A DNA stretch of 64,000 nt. It comes from Erythrophleum ivorense (taxonomy: Eukaryota > Streptophyta > Magnoliopsida > Fabales > Fabaceae). Below are positions 48,901-60,739 of this stretch, one piece after another; position 1 is the first letter of the stretch; every line of letters begins with the position of its first letter. Where the stretch lies: assembly GCA_026724425.1 (NCBI GenBank), contig JAIUCV010000001.1, positions 14,180,556-14,244,555 on the forward strand. Reading direction: 5' to 3'. The position numbers and the translations under genes were made by a program. The notes beneath the pieces are model-generated. The model was not told where the DNA came from, made no database searches, and was given only the letters and a program-made list of their open reading frames with translations.

Positions 48901-50320
48901 TAATTGTCTTGTTATAAGGGTGAGAGTCTAGGAGTATCATACTAAGTGAGGGTTGAAGAGTAGTGAAAGTTTATTATGTAGAATTTGTTCATTGTCATTC
49001 TCTCCAACCTTCATATAGACTGAAATTACATTGGAATTTTTGAGCAATCTGTAGTTCTTAGATAGATGGGAAATGATACTCATTTGTTTCACGATGAAAA
49101 TTGTCTAGCTGTACATATTTCGTTGGGCTTTCATTGATCAGGTGTGTTTGTGTAAATATTAAAGCATAACCACTAATTGGGTTTTTGAATTGTCCTACTA
49201 CTCTAGTAGGAATTTTATGTGAAGTTAGTCCCTAACCTATTGCCATGTTTGTTCATTGTGTGCACTGAAGATGACTTTTCTTGTTGATTCAAAAACGATG
49301 ACCTTTTGAAAATGATAATAGGCTACCCCGTATCATTGTATTCCTTAAATGTCCTTTTGGGTTCTCTGGTTCTGCACCTCGAAATGGTATCTGCACTGTT
49401 TCTTACTTGAGTACTGAAATTTTGTTCATGGATTTTGCTAAACTAGGAATGGATTATATCTTAGGTGTCCCGTCGATCTCGGTGGCTCCGTGCCTGGGTA
49501 CTTAACTCATGAATTGGGGTACTAAGGCCAAAAGGTCGATTAAAACATAGGTGGTGAATTGAACCTTTATTTCGGATATAGTTAATTTATATGTGTAGGT
49601 GTAATAAATGAGTCAAATTTGATGCTCAAAAATTTTTTAATGGGATAGAATGTGGTAAATTAATAAATCGAGAATTTAAAGTAATAAGAAAGTTAATGAA
49701 GATCACTCAAAGGTTTGAAAAGAAAGCTCACTCAAAGTGTAAAACGGATTCATCTTCCATATATGAGGGAAGAATATCTACAGATGCACTTTTGAGTGCA
49801 AATATTGATTCCTTTGCTACATAGAATTGTTTTTAGTCGAACTAAAAAAAAAGGGAGCATATGAATGAAATTAAATGAAATAAAATAATTATGTTGTTTA
49901 GTATAAGATAGGAAAGAATAAAAATAATATTTTATTTATATGTTTAATTAAATACAAATAGTATTATAATAAAAAATAATAAGAAATGACCAAAATACTT
50001 TTTCTTTCAAAAAAATATTATTGAATAATAATGATAAATATATAATAAATTTTATATAAATTAAGTTTAATAATTTTTTAAATTCATGCTCTTATTAAAA
50101 AAGAAAACATTTTTTGAAGTTACTTAACTTGCAACAGCTACCAATGGGAATTTTTAATGTATTTTATTTTATTTTATTTGTGTGAGACTACCAAACAGGT
50201 GATTAGTTTACAATGCACGTCTCCTAGTTGCTTGAATACACTCATGTTTAGCACCCCCAGACAAAGTAATATGGTTGCACTAACAAAGGGTAAAACTTTT
50301 AATTATGAAAAAATACGATT
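45976..50320. other. CACTA 2 internal sequence, possibly including captured host fragments
   Basis: No domain was recognised. 47150-47520 is less AT-rich than its surroundings and has a reading frame at 47284-47520 (78 codons, ending FEISNLLLIRQKFNTQAPR) preceded by sequence resembling a plant 5' leader. 48140-48290 is another less AT-rich patch. CACTA elements often carry host gene fragments, so these may be captured exons, but I cannot identify a source gene. The rest is AT-rich spacer. Confidence 0.3.
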
Positions 50321-50324
50321 AAAA

Positions 50325-50405
50325 AACTGACCTTAGTTCAAGTGGTTGAATCAATAAAATAATAGACAAATGAACCTATGTTTGAATCCTAGAAAGGCCA
50401 CTTTT
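50325..50405 (+). repeat. Possible tRNA-derived SINE head
   Basis: TTAGTTCAAGTGG at 50333-50345 fits an RNA polymerase III A box, and GTTTGAATCC at 50380-50389 fits a B box with one mismatch, spaced as in a tRNA gene. A full tRNA cloverleaf is not present. It is followed by AT-rich sequence with no clear tail boundary. It may be an old SINE copy; chance similarity is not excluded. Confidence 0.4.
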
Positions 50406-50459
50406 GTCATTTTATTTCACTCTACATGCTTACTCTTCTTCTCCAACTTTTGGCTGGGA

Positions 50460-51880
50460 TTATTAGATTAAACTTCATCATATAATTATTAGATTAAGAT
50501 AAAGATAAAGGAAATTTCATAAATAATTAAGATTAAATATTTACTAAATAATTAATAGATTAAAACTAAGAATAAAAGTATAATTAAAATAAAATAATGT
50601 TAGTGGGTTAATATTAAAAATAAATATAATTACATAAAATAATAAATCTAAAATTCATCATATAATGAATAGATTAAGACAAAAGTAAAAAATATTCAAC
50701 AAATAATTAATGGATAAATATTTAATAAATAATTGATAGATTAATATTAAAAATAAAACTATACTTAATTAAATTAATACCTTTAAGATTTAATAACTAA
50801 TTAATGGATTAAGACAAAAAAATAATTAAATAAAATAATTATTTTAAAATTTACAAAGATAAAGGATATTTGATTAATAATTAAGATTCAATATTTACTA
50901 AATAATTAATAGATTAAAACTAAGAATAAAAATATAATTAAAATGAAATAATAACAGTAGATTAATATTAAAAATAAAGATATAATTACATAAAATAATA
51001 AATCTAAATAGTCAATCATAGCATTAATAGATTAAAATAAAGATAGAGATAATTTTATAAATAGTTAAGGTTAAATAATCACTAAATAATTAAAAGTAAA
51101 ACATTTGAAAAATAATCAATATATTAATATGAAAAAACAAGATAATTAAGTAAATTAACGACAATAAAATTTAATAAGACATTCATGGATTAAGACTAAA
51201 ATAAAAACATATTTGAATAAAATAATATAGTTAAAATTTATTAAATTATTATTAATTAAGACAAAAGTAAAAAATATTCAACAAATAATTAATGGATAAA
51301 TATTAAAAATAAAACTATACTTAATTAAATTAATACCTTTAAGATTTAATAACTAATTAATGGATTAAGACAAAAAAACAATTAAATAAAATAATTATTT
51401 TAAAATTTACAAAGATAAAGGATATTTGATTAATAATTAAGATTCAATATTTGCTAAATAATTAATAGATTAAAACTAAGAATAAAAATATAATTAAAAT
51501 GAAATAATAACAGTAGATTAATATTAAAAATAAAGATATAATTACATAAAATAATAAATCTAAATAGTCAATCATAGCATTAATAGATTAAGATAAAGAT
51601 AGAGATAATTTCATAAATAGTTAAGATTAAATAATCACTAAATAATTAAAAGTAAAACATTTGAAAAATAATCAATATATTAACATGAAAAAACAAGATA
51701 ATTAAGTAAATTAACGACAATAAAATTTAATAAGACATTCATGGATTAAGACTAAAAATAAAAACGTATTTGAATAAAATAATATAGTTAAAATTTATTA
51801 AATTATTATTAATTAAGACAAAAGTAAAAAATATTCAACAAATAATTAATGGATAAATATTTGATTACTAATTAAGATTA
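50460..51880. repeat. AT-rich tandem repeat, about 560-580-bp period
   Basis: AGACAAAAGTAAAAAATATT recurs near 50677, 51259 and 51816, and the sequence between the first two recurrences is repeated nearly base for base between the second and third, apart from a small deletion. A more diverged partial unit precedes it from 50460. Inner motifs such as AATAATTAATAGATTAA and TTAAGACAAAA also repeat at short range. It lies just 5' of the transposase gene start at 51924. Confidence 0.8.
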
Positions 51881-51923
51881 AATATTTGCTAAATATTGCA
51901 ATTGCATAATGTATGATTTAGGG

Positions 51924-52739
51924 ATGGATAAAAGTTGGATCCACATCAAGAATAGAGCCGATATGGCGTATAGATGAGGTGTTGATGACTTTATCCAATG
52001 GGCATTTAGTCAAGTTTGGGTAACTAATATGATTTGATGCCCATGCAAAGGGTGTAAAAATATGGCTTGGAAGTTAAGAAGTGAAGTAAGGGCATATTTA
52101 TTCAGGAAAGGCTTCAGTGAGAGTTATAAAGTGTGGGACTCACATGGAGAAGTTCGACCTAATGCCCACAATCCTTTTCAGCATGTAAATGATGAAGTAC
52201 ATAGAGATAATGATGAGGAAGATGACATCATGTATATGTTACACGATGCATTCGGTGACACATATTCAGAAGAGTCACCTAACTTACATGTTAGTCAATT
52301 TTTTAAGTTATTAGAAGATGCTTAGACTGAACTCTATCCTGGTTGTAATAAGATATCAAAGTTATCTTTCATAGTCAAACTCCTTCACTTGAAATGCCTT
52401 AATCATTGGAGTAACAAATCTATGGATGCATTGCTAAATTTATTCAGGGATGTTTTACCTGAGGGGGCACTAGCACCTAACTCTTACTATGAAGCAAAGA
52501 AGATTATTGGGGAGTTGGGATTAAATTACACTAAGATTGATGCATGTGAGAATGACTGCATCTTATATTGGCGAGACCATGCTAATGCAAAATCATGTCC
52601 TAAGTGCAATGTGTCTAGATGGAAGTTAGATGATCATAAAGGCAAGAAAGTGCCACGTAAAGTGTTGCGGCATTTTCTATTGAAGCCTAGGTTACAATGA
52701 TTATACATGGCTCGACATACAGCTAAAGAGATGAGGTAG
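51924..52739 (+). pseudogene. CACTA TNP2-like transposase, N-terminal part, broken
   Basis: From an ATG at 51924 the plus strand encodes MDKSWIHIKNRADMAYR followed by GVDDFIQWAF and a CPCKGCKN motif, the Cys-rich transposase-associated domain that precedes TNP2. Next come RKGFSESYKVWDSHGE (to 52160) and, at 52389-52700, HWSNKSMDALLNLFRDVLPE and CILYWRDHANAKSCPKCNVS, the start of the TNP2 (Transposase_21) domain. In-frame stops occur after MAYR, before CPCKGC and at 52323 (TAG). The gene ends at TAKEMR where a TRIM LTR piece begins (52740). The rest of TNP2, including the catalytic part, is absent. TNP2-type proteins cut the transposon ends in the nucleus; this copy is dead. Confidence 0.8.
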
Positions 52740-52862
52740 TGTAAAGTCCCACATCAGATAGGAAGGTCCTGGACTAAGGCCTTATAAGTGGGGGCAAAGC
52801 TTCCCCCACTAGAGCACACTTCTCCCTGAGCGAAGGCTGGGTGTAAGACTCTCGAAGCAGGA
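52740..52862 (+). repeat. Truncated TRIM LTR
   Basis: TGTAAAGTCCCACATCAGAT and CTTATAAGTGGGGGCAAAGC match the TRIM LTRs at 1-1534 (about 80-85% by eye), including the GCGAAGG...TGGGT block. Similarity fades at about 52862, so the 3' part of the LTR and the primer-binding site are missing. It sits exactly between the TNP2-like and TNP1-like coding pieces. Confidence 0.8.
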
Positions 52863-53541
52863 CCTGATATGGTATGGGAGGCACAACACACTCGTCGGAT
52901 AAAAGATGGGGAGACAGAATGGGCCGACCCTAAATCACAAGAGATTTATGTAGCCTTTAAACATCTCTTAATTTTTAAACTTTGTTCAATTACAACTTAT
53001 TGTTTATAGTTTTAATTGATTGCTTAAATTACAGGGTTGCTTACATGAGCTTGTTCTCCAACAACAATCATCAGAAGTCAAATCCCGCATGACTGGAGAT
53101 GAAATTTTATCTACTGTATTGGGTACAAGGTCAAGGTTTGTTCGTGGCAAGGGGTATGGAAAGAAACCCTAAAGAAAGAGACATGTTGACCAAGTAAATG
53201 TGGATCACAGAGTGTCATCTGCAATAAAGCAAGTTCGAGAAGAAATGGAACAAAAACGAGAGGAGGATCGTGCCCATATGGCACAAGAGCGTGAAGAAAT
53301 AGAACAGAAGATGCAAGAAGAATTTGAACGGAAGCTGCAACACGAGCGAGCCCAGATGGCCCAACAGGTGCAGGATGAAATTCGTGCACAGGTTGCTGCG
53401 TTGTTGTCTACATTGTAGCAGCAGGTATATAACAAACTTCCTTTTCCTTTTCCAATAATGAAAATTATTCATAATTTTTTTTTTCCTTTCTAATAGGGAC
53501 ATCTACCTTCAAGCAGCAATACTTTAGGTGGATCAGCTCAG
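52863..53541 (+). pseudogene. CACTA TNP1-like (Transposase_24-type) gene, partial
   Basis: The plus strand encodes EAQHTRRIKDGETEWADPKS and QEIYVAFK (about 52885-52967). After a probable intron of about 70 bp come SRMTGDEILSTVLGTRSRFV and RGKGYGKKP, the conserved C-terminal block of plant En/Spm accessory transposon proteins. At 53200-53418 there is a long Glu/Gln/Arg-rich coiled coil (REEMEQKREEDRAHM and similar). A TAA at 53170 and a TAG at 53416 interrupt it; a further exon-like piece ends near 53541. Such proteins bind the subterminal repeats, which are plentiful in this element. The N-terminal portion is lost at the TRIM piece. Confidence 0.7.
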
Positions 53542-54058
53542 TGAACTTAGATAAATGGCGGTACGTTTGTCAAGCACTGTTTATTTCTTATTAGTTTGAA
53601 CTTTACTTTAACATTGACTTTAAGTTGAATCTTGAACTCAAATGTTGTTTGGTGTTTGAATTGATGTTGTTTTTGTTTTAGTCTAAGGTGATTATTGGAA
53701 TTAGATTTAACAACATGTTTTTTTTTTTGAAGGTTGAGTGAGCTTCACGGAATGAAGGAGCATATAGAGTTTTTGGAAGCATCTTAAGCAGTTGAACGAT
53801 TATTAACAATGAATGTAGAGATTATGACTTTAGTTTTCCAGTTGTTAATTTTGTATATGTACGAATTATCTATGAATATAGAGTTGATTTCAACAAAATT
53901 TTTCTTTCATTTTGATGTGATTAGATATAGGTCTTGTAATCATATTTTACTATTTGTTTTCTATTTTTTTGAAATTGTTTGTATAATTATTTGAATTTTA
54001 TGTTAATTTTTAGATAAATATTGCTTAATTATGTATAGGATACTGAAAACTTTTTTTG
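53542..54058. other. CACTA 2 3' spacer
   Basis: AT-rich sequence between the TNP1-like gene and the right subterminal repeats. No recognisable gene. Confidence 0.45.
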
Positions 54059-54387
54059 ACACTATTAGTGGCGACACCTGTTGTCACTAAAGAATTCTAA
54101 AAAAGTTGAAAATAAATTTTTAGCGGCGACATAAAAATCGCCACTAAAGGATTTTGTGGCGACTATATTGCCACTAATAGCCACTTAGTGGCGACAATCT
54201 CTCATTGCTACTAAAAATATCATTTATGACTAGAGTAGTAATAAGTTTTTAGTGGCGACATCAATTGTTGTTACTGAAAGATTAGTAATTAGTGGCGACC
54301 CAATTTGTTACTAAATTATTTTTTAAGTGACAATCATTATTTTTTTAAAAAAATTAATTTATTTAAATATCATTTAGTTGCGAGATT
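54059..54387. repeat. Right subterminal repeat zone of CACTA 2 (cut by gypsy)
   Basis: Repeats TTAGTGGCGACA and its complement as on the left side (54066, 54121, 54158, 54189, 54250, 54291). It breaks off at 54387, where the gypsy LTR starts; its continuation would be at about 61711. Confidence 0.8.
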
Positions 54388-57301
54388 TGTAACACCTTAC
54401 TCTTTGGCTCATACCCATTATGCCCATCATACTCATATGCATATGGGAAGCATAAGAAGGGAGACCATTGCTCTTGGTTCATGTTCTTTCTCTATGGCAT
54501 TATACATGGGTAGATATTCACTTTAATGTCACATGGACCGGGTGAGCTCTTTCTATGTATCCTCATGCTTAGTTGCACTATTAAGACTTATTTCAATCCC
54601 AAAAATATGCTTTAAACTCATGGAAAGCAAAAAGGGATATGAGACATGCAATTTCGTTTTCGGCAGATTTGGCTTCATTTCTGGGCTGAGTTTGGAAATT
54701 CATAACTAAATACAAAAAAATCAAAAGCACATGATATCAGTCATTATAGAAAGCTTAAGACGTCTACTTCATGCTAAAAATATGTAGAAGCCTCAACATC
54801 TCACATATCATGCGTTCGAAATTCAAAATCATCCACTGGTCAGAGGGGGTTCTGTTACTGTCACAGTTTACTGATATGGACTTTGAAATTGCCTAACTAA
54901 TTCCACAAAAATCCAATACTGGTAAACGAGATCACTATGGAAATATGTGGATGTTAGCTAGAGAGGAAAAATATCTCCAGATCAGTTCATCAAACCAAAC
55001 TCCCGGAAACTGATGAAACAGTACCTCGGGTCTGGTAGGATGACTGATTCTGGGCTGGAACTTCGAAATTTCATATCTTCCTCTCTAGACCTCAGAATGA
55101 GGTGCTTCCAGTTCCTACAAGTCACTGTGACCATCTAGTTTCTGTGTATAAAATTTCGTAGCCATTGGACTACGTTTGCCCCTCGGATGACACGGTTTCT
55201 AAACTGACCAAATGAACAGTGTTTTCTGAAATCCGAATTTCTGATGTCAACTTTGAAAAATCATAGAAAATGCTATAGACCTCTAAATGACTTGATCTTT
55301 AGCTTCCCAAAAAGCTCTATCCAAGATCTAATCACATGTCAAATTTCAAAGCAAGAGGAGGTCATTTGGTTAACTCTTGACATCAAATGTAGAAAGCCAC
55401 TTTCTTGGCTAAGAATGGGGCTCATGGGGTCCAATCTTAGTTCTTCTACCTCTATGACTCTTTGAGCACATGAGAAAGCATCTATAGGGGCCATCAATCA
55501 TGGCTCAAGTGTTTAGTAACCTAGATTGGAGAAACTCACTAACCCATGCCCACTTATATACTCATGTGGCTTATACTAACATTGAGCTTTTCACAATCAA
55601 AACTTGCCTCTTCATTCATCATGGTCTCATTCTTATATATAATCATACATACATTAATTTACAAACATTCGTAGATGCTACATCATATACATCATTTATT
55701 TACATCCCTTGCTTTATGTACAAAATCGTAACAAAAGAGGCTCTTTACAAATCTTCATTAATCTCCCTAGCTTCAAGTTTGGTGGCTCCCATCTCTAGTC
55801 TCACTTGGTCCACCTAACATGTTTGGATGGTGGAGAGGGAGGGTGAGATTCAAAGAATCTCAATAGCTCATCTCTCATTCAATCATACATATATAGCATG
55901 AAAACAAACCTCACCATGCATGTATGGCATGTTAGCATATAAAACCATAATAAAAACATTTGCAACATGTGAATTGGCCATGCATAAAGGAAAAACATTC
56001 TCAACATGTGAGTAGACCATACATAACATTCAAAAGCTTGCCAAGTATATGGATTAACCTCACCCACTCACTTGTGGATTTTGGACTTGCCTCACCCATT
56101 CTTAAGAGGTTCTTGGACTCAACCTTTACTCTTTGAGAGTCAACCTCGCTTTTGGGAGACTCTTTACTTTTGTCTCAACCAACTTGAGGGTTTGGCTCAT
56201 CCTCACCATGGCTAAAGGGTTATTGGCCTTTCCATTCCTCAAGCAAACCAACACAATCACATAGATCATCATTTCAATTCATAATGTATCATCATGCTAA
56301 CACACTTCTCATAACTCATATCATACATACATACAAGTAAGACAATGTAAACACACAATTATGCATGAAAGAAGGTGGAGAGAGCTACCTTATTAGCTAA
56401 TCACAACTTCCTCTTTCACTTGTCTCCTCCCTTGTGGATTTCACTATCACTTTTAGATGGGAGAACTTCTCTTGAGCCTAACCACACAAGAAGCATGGAA
56501 TTAATTCCTTAATGCTTGATTCTTAAGCTAGGGATCTCTTCTTATCAACCCTACTGAGCTTCTCAAACTAGGTTTCTTTCTCTCACTAGAACCCATTAGC
56601 TATCCTCTCTCTTTTCTCAAACTCTCAAGCTCTTAAGAAGGAAAGCAAGAAAGAGAAGACTACATAACTTCTAACCTCCCTCAAAAATGATTTCCCACTC
56701 TCCCTCTTCTGAACCAAGCTCAAGACTTAACTATCTTGACAACCAAAACCATAGAAAGAGAGGGAAATGGGAGAAGAGTAACATGCTAAGAGAAAAGCCA
56801 TGGAAATCTTTACCTTTCTTGTTCTTTCTTCTTCTCCTAAGCTTCTCTCTCTCTCCTCTGCCCTTTTCTCTCTCTTAAAGTGAGCTTGAGTTGGTTAGAA
56901 GAAGAAAGAAGAGATTTGGAGGCTTTTAAAAGTCAAATTCTCTTTTTCTCGCTTTTTCGGACTTCACTCGCTATAGCGAGCCATTGCCCTCGCTACGGCG
57001 AGGTCGTGTCTGTTCCAGACCTCTGCCTTCGCTATGGCGTCGCTACGGCGAGCAACTCTCTGGATGTTGTATGGAATGCCCGCACTCGCTATAGCTAGGA
57101 GCATTTTCGCTATTGCGAGAAGGCATTCTCGCTATAGCTAGGCCATTTCTCGCTATGGCGAACAGGAAAATTCGCTATAGCCGGGCTGTGGCGAGAAGAC
57201 TTAGAATTTTCAACCCTTTGAAAATTTCAGCTTTTTCTTTTCCTTTTCCTTTCTCCTTCCTTTTCTTTTCCCTTTCTTCTTTCTTTTCTTTGGTTGTTAC
57301 A
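54388..57301 (-). mobile_element. 3' LTR of Tekay-like gypsy element, copy D
   Basis: A 2914-bp LTR, reading TGTAACACC at 54388 and GGTTGTTACA at 57301. In element orientation it begins TGTAACAACC and ends GGTGTTACA. The adjoining inner sequence has the polypurine tract AAGGAGGGTAGAA on the minus strand (57302-57315). The palindrome cluster is at 56967-57195 (TCGCTATAGCGA at 56968-56979) and the CTCACCC minisatellite at 56060-56230. This copy links the solo LTRs of the window to a coding element. ORFs inside are incidental. Confidence 0.9.
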
Positions 57302-57587
57302 TTCTACCCTCCTTATAAAAATTTCGTCCCCGAAATTTAAATAACATACCTCATGGGAAGAGTTCTGGATGTTTCTTCCTCATATCCTCCTCCAACTCCC
57401 ATGTGGCTTCTTCGGGAGACAATCCCTTCCAAACCACTTTCACCAGCGGTATCGTCTTATTCCGTAACTGCTTGAGTCTAGCATCCACGATCCGATCTGG
57501 TGATACTATATATGATAGATCATCCTGTAACTGCACATTCTCATATTCTATGACATGTAAGGGGTCGGGTTGGTACTTTTTCAATTA
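57302..57587 (-). pseudogene. Gypsy chromodomain-like C-terminus of integrase
   Basis: The minus strand encodes SPDRIVDARLKQLRNKTIPL followed by VKVVWKGLSPEEATWELEED, the C-terminal chromodomain-like tail of Tekay/Del-type plant chromoviruses, thought to guide integration to heterochromatin. It ends with a stop near 57351, about 50 bp before the LTR. A TAA at 57585-57587 separates it from the preceding integrase. Confidence 0.82.
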
Positions 57588-58657
57588 GGAAACATGGAAG
57601 ACGTTATGAACTTGACTTATGTTCGGAGGAAGAGCTAGTCTATATGCCACAGGTCCTACTTTATCAAGAATCTGGAAAGGACCTATGTACTTTGGACTGA
57701 GCTTTTTACTCTTAATGGACCGACCAATGCCTGTGAATGGAGATACCTTAATAAAAACATAGTCTCCACTCTCAAACTCTAACGGCCGCCTACGTTTATC
57801 TGCATAGCTTTTCTGTCTATTCTGGGGAGTCAAAAGTTTCTTTCTAATGGTTTCTATCTGTTTGGAAGTCTAGTCCACTAATTCTGGGCCTATAAGGCTC
57901 CGCTCCCCTAACTCAACCCAACACATTGGGGACCTACACTTCCTCCCATACAATGCCTCATACGGTGCCATCTGTATACTAGCATGATAGCTGTTGTTGT
58001 AAGCAAACTCCGCTAGAGGCAAGTATGTATCCCAGTTCCCTTTCATTTCTAGCACACATCCCTCAACATGTCTTCTAGGGTTTGGATGGTTCTCTCTGTC
58101 TGTCCATCCGTCTGAGGGTGGTAGGCTGTACTAAATCTAAGTCTGGTGCTTAGAGCATCCTGTAATTATCTCCAAAAATTCGATGTGAATCTGGGATCTC
58201 TATCTGAAACTATGCTCCTAGGCACACCATGCAGTCTAACTATCTCCCTGATGTACAGCTGGGCTAACTTATCTAGGGTAGAAGTGGCTTTCATAGGTAG
58301 AAAATGTGCTGATTTTGTTAACCTATCCACTATTACCCATATTGCATCATAGCTCGATGATGTCCTGGGTAAACCCATGACAAAATCCATAGCTATGCTA
58401 TCCCATTTCTACTCCGGGATATCTAAAGGTTGAAGTAACCCAGCTGGTTTCTGGTGTTCTATTTTTACTCTCTGGCATACCAAACATCGGGAGACATACT
58501 CTGCTATGTCTGTTTTCATCTCGGCCCACCAGAACATTTTCTTCAAATCTTGGTACATTTTGTTATTACCCGGATGAATGGTGTACTTACTCTTATGTGC
58601 CTCATCTAGTATCTTTTCTTTGATCTCAGTGTTCCGAGGCACGTACAGCCTATCCAT
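57585..58657 (-). pseudogene. Gypsy integrase
   Basis: In order on the minus strand: HHCC zinc finger (HPGNNKMYQDLKKMFWWAEM, then CLVCQ) at 58580-58470; catalytic core with MDFVMGLP (58390), SDRDPRFTSNFW (58205-58170) and GQTERTIQTLEDM; then EFAYNNSYHASIQMAPYEAL (58020-57960); and the GPY/F-type module KYIGPFQILDKVGPVAYRL (57710-57650). It normally joins element DNA to the host chromosome. It is broken by stops at 58409-58411, 58166-58168 and 57870-57872, and by a probable one-base frameshift near 58060 (CVLEMKGNWD is in another frame). Confidence 0.85.
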
Positions 58658-58693
58658 GTACCTTACTATGTCATCCTCAGACAGATTGAACTC

Positions 58694-60739
58694 CTAGACA
58701 CTACCTTGGTTTATCTGGGCTCTAATCTTCTTTACGTGGTCGTCTACTTGCTGGGCTTCTCTTATCTGATCTCTCAGGTCATTTTCTATTTGGGTCTCAC
58801 TCATTAATAACTTTCTTGAACACACCACGCAGGAGAGACTCATGTCTCTGAATCTCTCGATCAATTCCTGCTCTCTGATCATCATACAGGCCACATGTAT
58901 GGATTTTCTACTTAGGGCGTCAGCTACCACATTAGCCTTACCAGGATGGTATTTCAATGTAAACTCATAATCTTTTAGAAATTCTAACCATCTTCTTTGC
59001 CTCATATTCAATTCTTTCTATTCAAATAAATACTTAAGACTCTTGTGGTCGCTGTAAACTTCCATAACTGCTCCATATAAGTAGTGTCTCCATATTTTTA
59101 GAGCAAATACCACTGCGGCTAACTCTAAGTCATGTGTGGGGTAGTTTTCCTCATGAGGTTTCAACTGTCTAGAAGCATAACCTACCACTCGGCCTTTCTG
59201 CATAAGCACACATCCTAACCCTTTCTTAGAAGCATCACTATACACTACAAAAGTTTCTTTAGGGTCAGGGAGTACTAGAACTGGAGTCGTGGTTAACTTG
59301 TGCTTCAACTCTTGGAAACTACTTTCACATTTCTCATTCCACACAAACGACACATTGTTTCTAGTAAGCCGAGTCAATAGCATTGCTATTTGAGAAAAGC
59401 CCTGAATGAACCTCCTATGATATCCTGCCAAACCTAGGAAGCTCCTGATCTCTGTCACTGTTCTAGGTCTCTCCCACTGTAATACTGCCTCTACCTTATG
59501 GGGATCTACTGTGACCCCTGCCTGGGAGATCACATGACTAAGAAACTGAACCTCAGTGAGCCAAAAATCACATTTACTAAGTTTAGCATACAACTGTCTT
59601 TCTCTCAGAGTCTCTAAGGCTAATCTCAGGTGCTGCTCATGTTCCTCTCTACTTTTCGAGTAGATGAGGATGTCATCTATGAAGACTACTACAAACTTGT
59701 CTAAATATGGCCTGAAAACTCTATTCATGTAATCCATAAAAACTACAGGTGCATTCGTCAACCCGAAAGGCATAACTAGGAATTCATAATGCCCGTATCT
59801 AGTTCTAAAGGCTGTCTTGGGAATATCATCCGCCTTTATCCTTAGCTGATGATATCCCGACCTGAGGTCTATCTTAGAAAATACTGACGCTCCTGCTAAC
59901 TGATCTAGGAGGTCATCTATGCGAGGGAGAGGGTACTTATTCTTAATGGTAATTTTATTGAGTTCCCAGTAGTCTATACATAGCCTAAGGCTCCCGTCCT
60001 TCTTCTTTACAAATAGGACTGAGGCTCCCCACGGTGAGACACTGGGTCTAATGAAACCCTTCTCTAACAGCTTTTCTATCTGTTTCTTAAGCTCTGCTAG
60101 CTCGGTGGGGGCCATCCTATACGGGGCCTTAAACATTGAACCTGCCCCAAGTACTATGACTATAGGAAACTCAACCTCTCTCTCTGGGGGCAGTCCACTA
60201 ATCTCCTTAGAAAATTCCTCTGGGAACTCTCTCACTACAAGAATCTCATCTATACCCTCTTCTACCTCAGCCTGGACTGAAAAGAAGACTAAATACCCCT
60301 GACAACTATGCCCTAGAGATCTCTCAGCCTGGGAAGTAGTCATGACTGATAACTCAGCCCTAATACTAGGCACAGTCCCACACTCAGGTAAAGTAATATA
60401 CCTGTGGCTACAGTCTAGTGTGGCGTTATTTACAGACATCCAGTTCATACCCATGATCACATCAATATCAATGAGGGGCATACAAATCAAATCAAGGGTG
60501 GTCAGGCAATGATTAAACTGGATCACACAATTCAAGCAAGCATGGGAGGTAATGGCTCGGTTTCCAGTGGGGGTGGATATATGCAACTCATATGGCAATG
60601 TATGCATACTCAGACCCGACCTTTTAACACAGTCATATGATATGAAAAAGTGGCTAGCGCCCGAATCAAATAAGGCAGTTACAGAAAACTCATTTATCTT
60701 AATAGTACCTTGGATCAGACTCGGGGACTGGCTAGCCTC
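58694..60739 (-). pseudogene. Gypsy protease, reverse transcriptase and RNase H
   Basis: The protease motif FDSGASHFF lies at about 60670-60645. One open frame then runs to 59018, containing the RT (YRMAPTELAELKKQIEKLLE; LRLCIDYWELNKITIKNKYP; FSKIDLRSGYHQLRIKADDI; catalytic FVVVFIDDILIYS at about 59690) and RNase H (FVVYSDASKKGLGCVLMQKG, about 59250; YSDHKSLKYLFE). RT and RNase H active-site residues look intact. A TAG at 59018-59020 and another stop at 58694-58696 cut the connection to integrase, where KYHPGKANVVADALSRKS (about 58900) marks the RNase H end. The RT copies genomic RNA into DNA within the particle. Confidence 0.88.

Noticed and set aside
53200..53418. Coiled-coil ORF as an independent host gene
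   Set aside because: It continues in frame from the TNP1-like conserved block (with a stop between) and lies between the CACTA subterminal zones, so it is the tail of the transposon protein.
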